From the NCBI GenBank assembly GCA_004794655.1, contig SMMW01000634.1:1026501-1090500 (forward strand): a stretch of DNA of 64,000 bases. Reading direction: 5' to 3'. The translations under genes and the position numbers were made by a program. Under the pieces are notes generated by a model. It saw only the letters and a list, made by a program, of their open reading frames with translations, had not been told where the DNA came from and did no database searches. Below, one piece after another: positions 62,936 through 64,000 of this stretch (positions are counted from its first letter, which is position 1; every line of letters begins with the position of its first letter). This stretch comes from Marisa cornuarietis. Its lineage: Eukaryota > Mollusca > Gastropoda > Architaenioglossa > Ampullariidae.

Positions 62936-63299
62936 CAGGAAAGACAGGGCTGTTTTTGATGACATTGTGAGGTCGTAAGAATAGTAGACAGTTACAAATA
63001 TTTAGGTATAACTGTTGATGATAAACGTACCTAGAAAGTTCGGGTTGATAGCGTTGTCTAGAAAATGCATATCGCCTTTACTGTATAAGAAAACGTATTC
63101 TACACTTCTGTAAAATGCAACACCATGACTTTTGGCCTAGTGTGGGAGCATAGCAAAACAGGATAGGGACAGGCTAAACAAAAACATTTAAAAAATGCAG
63201 GAGGGGTCATTGGGAGGGGTCATAATGACTTCCAGTTACAGAGTGCCTGGTCTTTCTGATTTTTTTATGTATGCTTATATTTAATGTCATACTTGAGGT

Positions 63300-63960
63300 A
63301 TCATGTAATGTCGGATTATGATATAATAACATCCTTGGTATACACAAAATTTTATGAAAAGAATTAATAGAGATGTTTTGTGTTTATTTTTGTAGAATTT
63401 TATCACTATATACTTTATTGTTTTGTGCAAGTCTTTTATCAGGATTAAAATCTCCCATGCATGTAGGAAGGCGAAGATGACCGGGCCGAGCATTAGCCTG
63501 ATTATAATCCCTCCGCAGATAGTGCAATTCTCTTGCTCGGCTATCCCACTCGCATAAGAAACAGATGTATGTTGCATATCCCTGCTGCAGTCCCGTTAAA
63601 AGGGAAACTACCTTCAAATCACCACAGTGGTGCCAGCTGTATTTGTTATACTCAGGAGAAGGAGGAGGAGGAAATTGTTGTTTTACGCCAAGCCAACAAC
63701 TAAGGCAATATTATGGCAGGCAGCCACATGCAAAGAACTTTTATCCTCAATGGAATTCAGTCGCTGTTTAAGTTATCGTACGTCTCTTTCATGTGAACGA
63801 CATGCGCTACTGGAATAGATGGACGACGATTTCTATCGCGCAAAAGCACAGCTTTAAGACTCAGTTTCGAAGAGTCTACAAATAGTCTCCATTCTTGTTG
63901 GTCATGAGTGATTTCATGAGGTCCTCAGTATCGGAACAGAACATCAGATTACCTTTCTTT
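63300..63960 (-). pseudogene. Fragment of a repeated invertebrate ORF family (CEWDSRAR motif)
   Basis: On the minus strand, frames give DSSKLSLKAVLLRD and VHMKETYDNL (about 63780-63880), then HHCGDLKVVSLLTGLQQGY and FLCEWDSRAREL (63384-63640). I know this motif set from many near-identical 'uncharacterized' ORFs in molluscs, cnidarians and arthropods, which suggests a mobile origin, but I cannot name a superfamily. Two frameshifts and stops break this copy, and the conserved C-terminal part after NFNPDKR is lost at about 63385. Confidence 0.6.
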
Positions 63961-64000
63961 CTGAAGAAGGCTCCAACTGCTGGTGGCGCTTTCGATATGA

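Overview
The window is a stretch of animal nuclear DNA that is poor in genes and heavy in introns and repeats. Both host genes are split by GT/AG introns. The repeats are metazoan (L2/CR1-, Rex1- and RTE-like LINEs, piggyBac, SINEs). The mix, together with an invertebrate-style alpha nicotinic receptor and an OLAH-type thioesterase, suggests a lophotrochozoan, most likely a gastropod mollusc. That is inference; no marker in the window fixes the species.

Layout. 1-7.6 kb is a pile of retrotransposons: an L2/CR1-like LINE carrying an RTE-like LINE inserted with a 5' inversion and an 11-bp target-site duplication, then further RTE and Rex1-like fragments. From 9.0 to 25.2 kb, six exons on the + strand encode the C-terminal ~417 residues of a cation-type, alpha-class nicotinic acetylcholine receptor subunit, from loop D to the stop codon after M4. 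Its introns hold RTE and CR1-like debris. The signal peptide and first one or two exons are not seen and probably lie upstream of base 1. From 26.1 to 29.0 kb is another RTE copy with long open frames.

29-43 kb has little host coding: one probable terminal exon of an unidentified minus-strand gene (30.6-30.75 kb), a 147-bp SINE-like insertion with a perfect 26-bp inverted repeat and a 12-bp target-site duplication, a decayed gypsy-type protease fragment, and an L2/CR1-like LINE ending in an (ATC)n tail. A dead piggyBac element (43.09-44.94 kb) with TTAA duplications and terminal inverted repeats ends 87 bp before the second host gene.

45.0-61.6 kb carries five + strand exons of a type II (OLAH-like) fatty-acyl thioesterase. 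The GHSMG nucleophile elbow is split by an intron. The exons carrying the catalytic Asp and His are not seen and should lie beyond the window. Its 8.5-kb third intron holds a nearly full-length minus-strand APE-type LINE whose first ORF starts with a hydrophobic stretch followed by a 2A translational-recoding motif (GDVELNPGP), then a coiled coil and an ORF1p RRM-like domain. A tRNA-derived SINE with a (GAT)n tail ends 9 bp before the acceptor of thioesterase exon 4. The right edge holds an ancient RTE copy, a Rex1-like fragment and part of a repeated ORF family seen in many invertebrates.

The two host genes have no evident functional link. The most notable signals are the 2A-bearing LINE, the inverted RTE and SINE insertions with intact duplications, and the SINE tail serving as the 3' splice-site region of a host exon. 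I found no tRNA or rRNA gene, CRISPR array or bacterial-type operon.
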